A stretch of 7,057 bases of DNA from Humisphaera sp. Its GTDB lineage: Bacteria; Planctomycetota; Phycisphaerae; Tepidisphaerales; Tepidisphaeraceae. Of this stretch, positions 6,986 to 7,057 are shown one piece after another. How positions within the stretch are numbered: position 1 is the stretch's first letter; every line of letters starts with the position of its first letter. The stretch spans positions 1 to 7,057 of the forward strand of contig JANXVV010000347.1 in the NCBI GenBank assembly GCA_025351525.1, given 5' to 3'. The notes under the pieces were generated by a model. The model saw only the letters and a program-made list of their open reading frames with translations, was not told where the DNA came from and ran no database searches. A program made the translations under genes and the position numbers.

Positions 6986-7057
6986 GGGTCGAACGGGTGC
7001 CACAGGTCGCGGTACTCCGAGACCTGTGTTCTCGCCGGTCGAAGAGCACAGGTCTCG
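6986..7057 (-). repeat. Palindromic repeat family A, inverted copy at right end
   Basis: Bases 6994-7028 are a perfect reverse complement of 144-178. The arms CACAGGTC (7001-7008), GACCTGTG (7021-7028) and CACAGGTC (7047-7054) alternate as in the left copy, so the middle arm can pair either way. The outer spacer (7029-7046) differs in sequence from its left-hand counterpart but keeps a similar length, as if the stem is conserved and the loop is free. The last bases (CTCG) suggest the pattern continues beyond the window. It lies 39 bases upstream of the chosen murF start and any murF promoter must lie in or beyond it; I see no convincing one inside the window. Confidence 0.85.

Noticed and set aside
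6948..7049. Longer murF starting at 7049 or 6977
   Set aside because: The extra residues are encoded by the family A repeat and its flank and do not resemble MurF N termini. The start at 6947 gives a normal beginning.

Overview
The window looks like chromosomal DNA from a GC-rich, free-living bacterium, most likely a planctomycete and possibly a member of the Phycisphaerae. This placement is an inference from three things: an atypical sigma-70 protein with extra helix-turn-helix domains, a secreted protein whose mature end is rich in Pro, Thr and Ala, and intergenic spaces filled with several families of palindromic repeats. No marker gene in the window settles the taxonomy. There is no transposase, phage gene, CRISPR array, tRNA or rRNA.

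Layout. Positions 1-419 hold no convincing gene; they carry a dense series of hairpins and repeats. Position 420-2090 (+) encodes a sigma-70 family factor with DNA-binding domains ahead of its core. A hairpin repeat (2096-2169) separates it from a secreted protein with HEAT-like helical repeats (2180-3373, +, GTG start). A large GC-rich double-hairpin repeat (3375-3537) follows that gene's stop within two bases. Next comes a small sulfite-oxidase-fold molybdoenzyme (3628-4251, +) with its own plausible promoter and ribosome binding site. It converges on mraY (4322-5479, -), with a short palindrome between the two stops. Upstream of mraY on the minus strand is murF (5565-6947, -). The window ends in an inverted copy of the repeat found near its start.

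How the genes work together. MurF and MraY catalyse consecutive steps: MurF completes UDP-MurNAc-pentapeptide and MraY transfers it to undecaprenyl phosphate to give lipid I. The pair therefore indicates peptidoglycan synthesis. They sit in the usual order, but the gene after mraY is not another cell-wall gene. The sigma factor, secreted protein and molybdoenzyme share a strand but have no evident common pathway.

Most worth following: the sigma factor, whose -10-recognition helix lacks the usual aromatic and polar residues and which carries its own helix-turn-helix domains; the hexamer TTGCAC in two inverted pairs upstream of it; a perfect 35-bp inverted match between the window ends, able to form alternative hairpins; and an Asn in MurF where the carbamylated Lys is expected.
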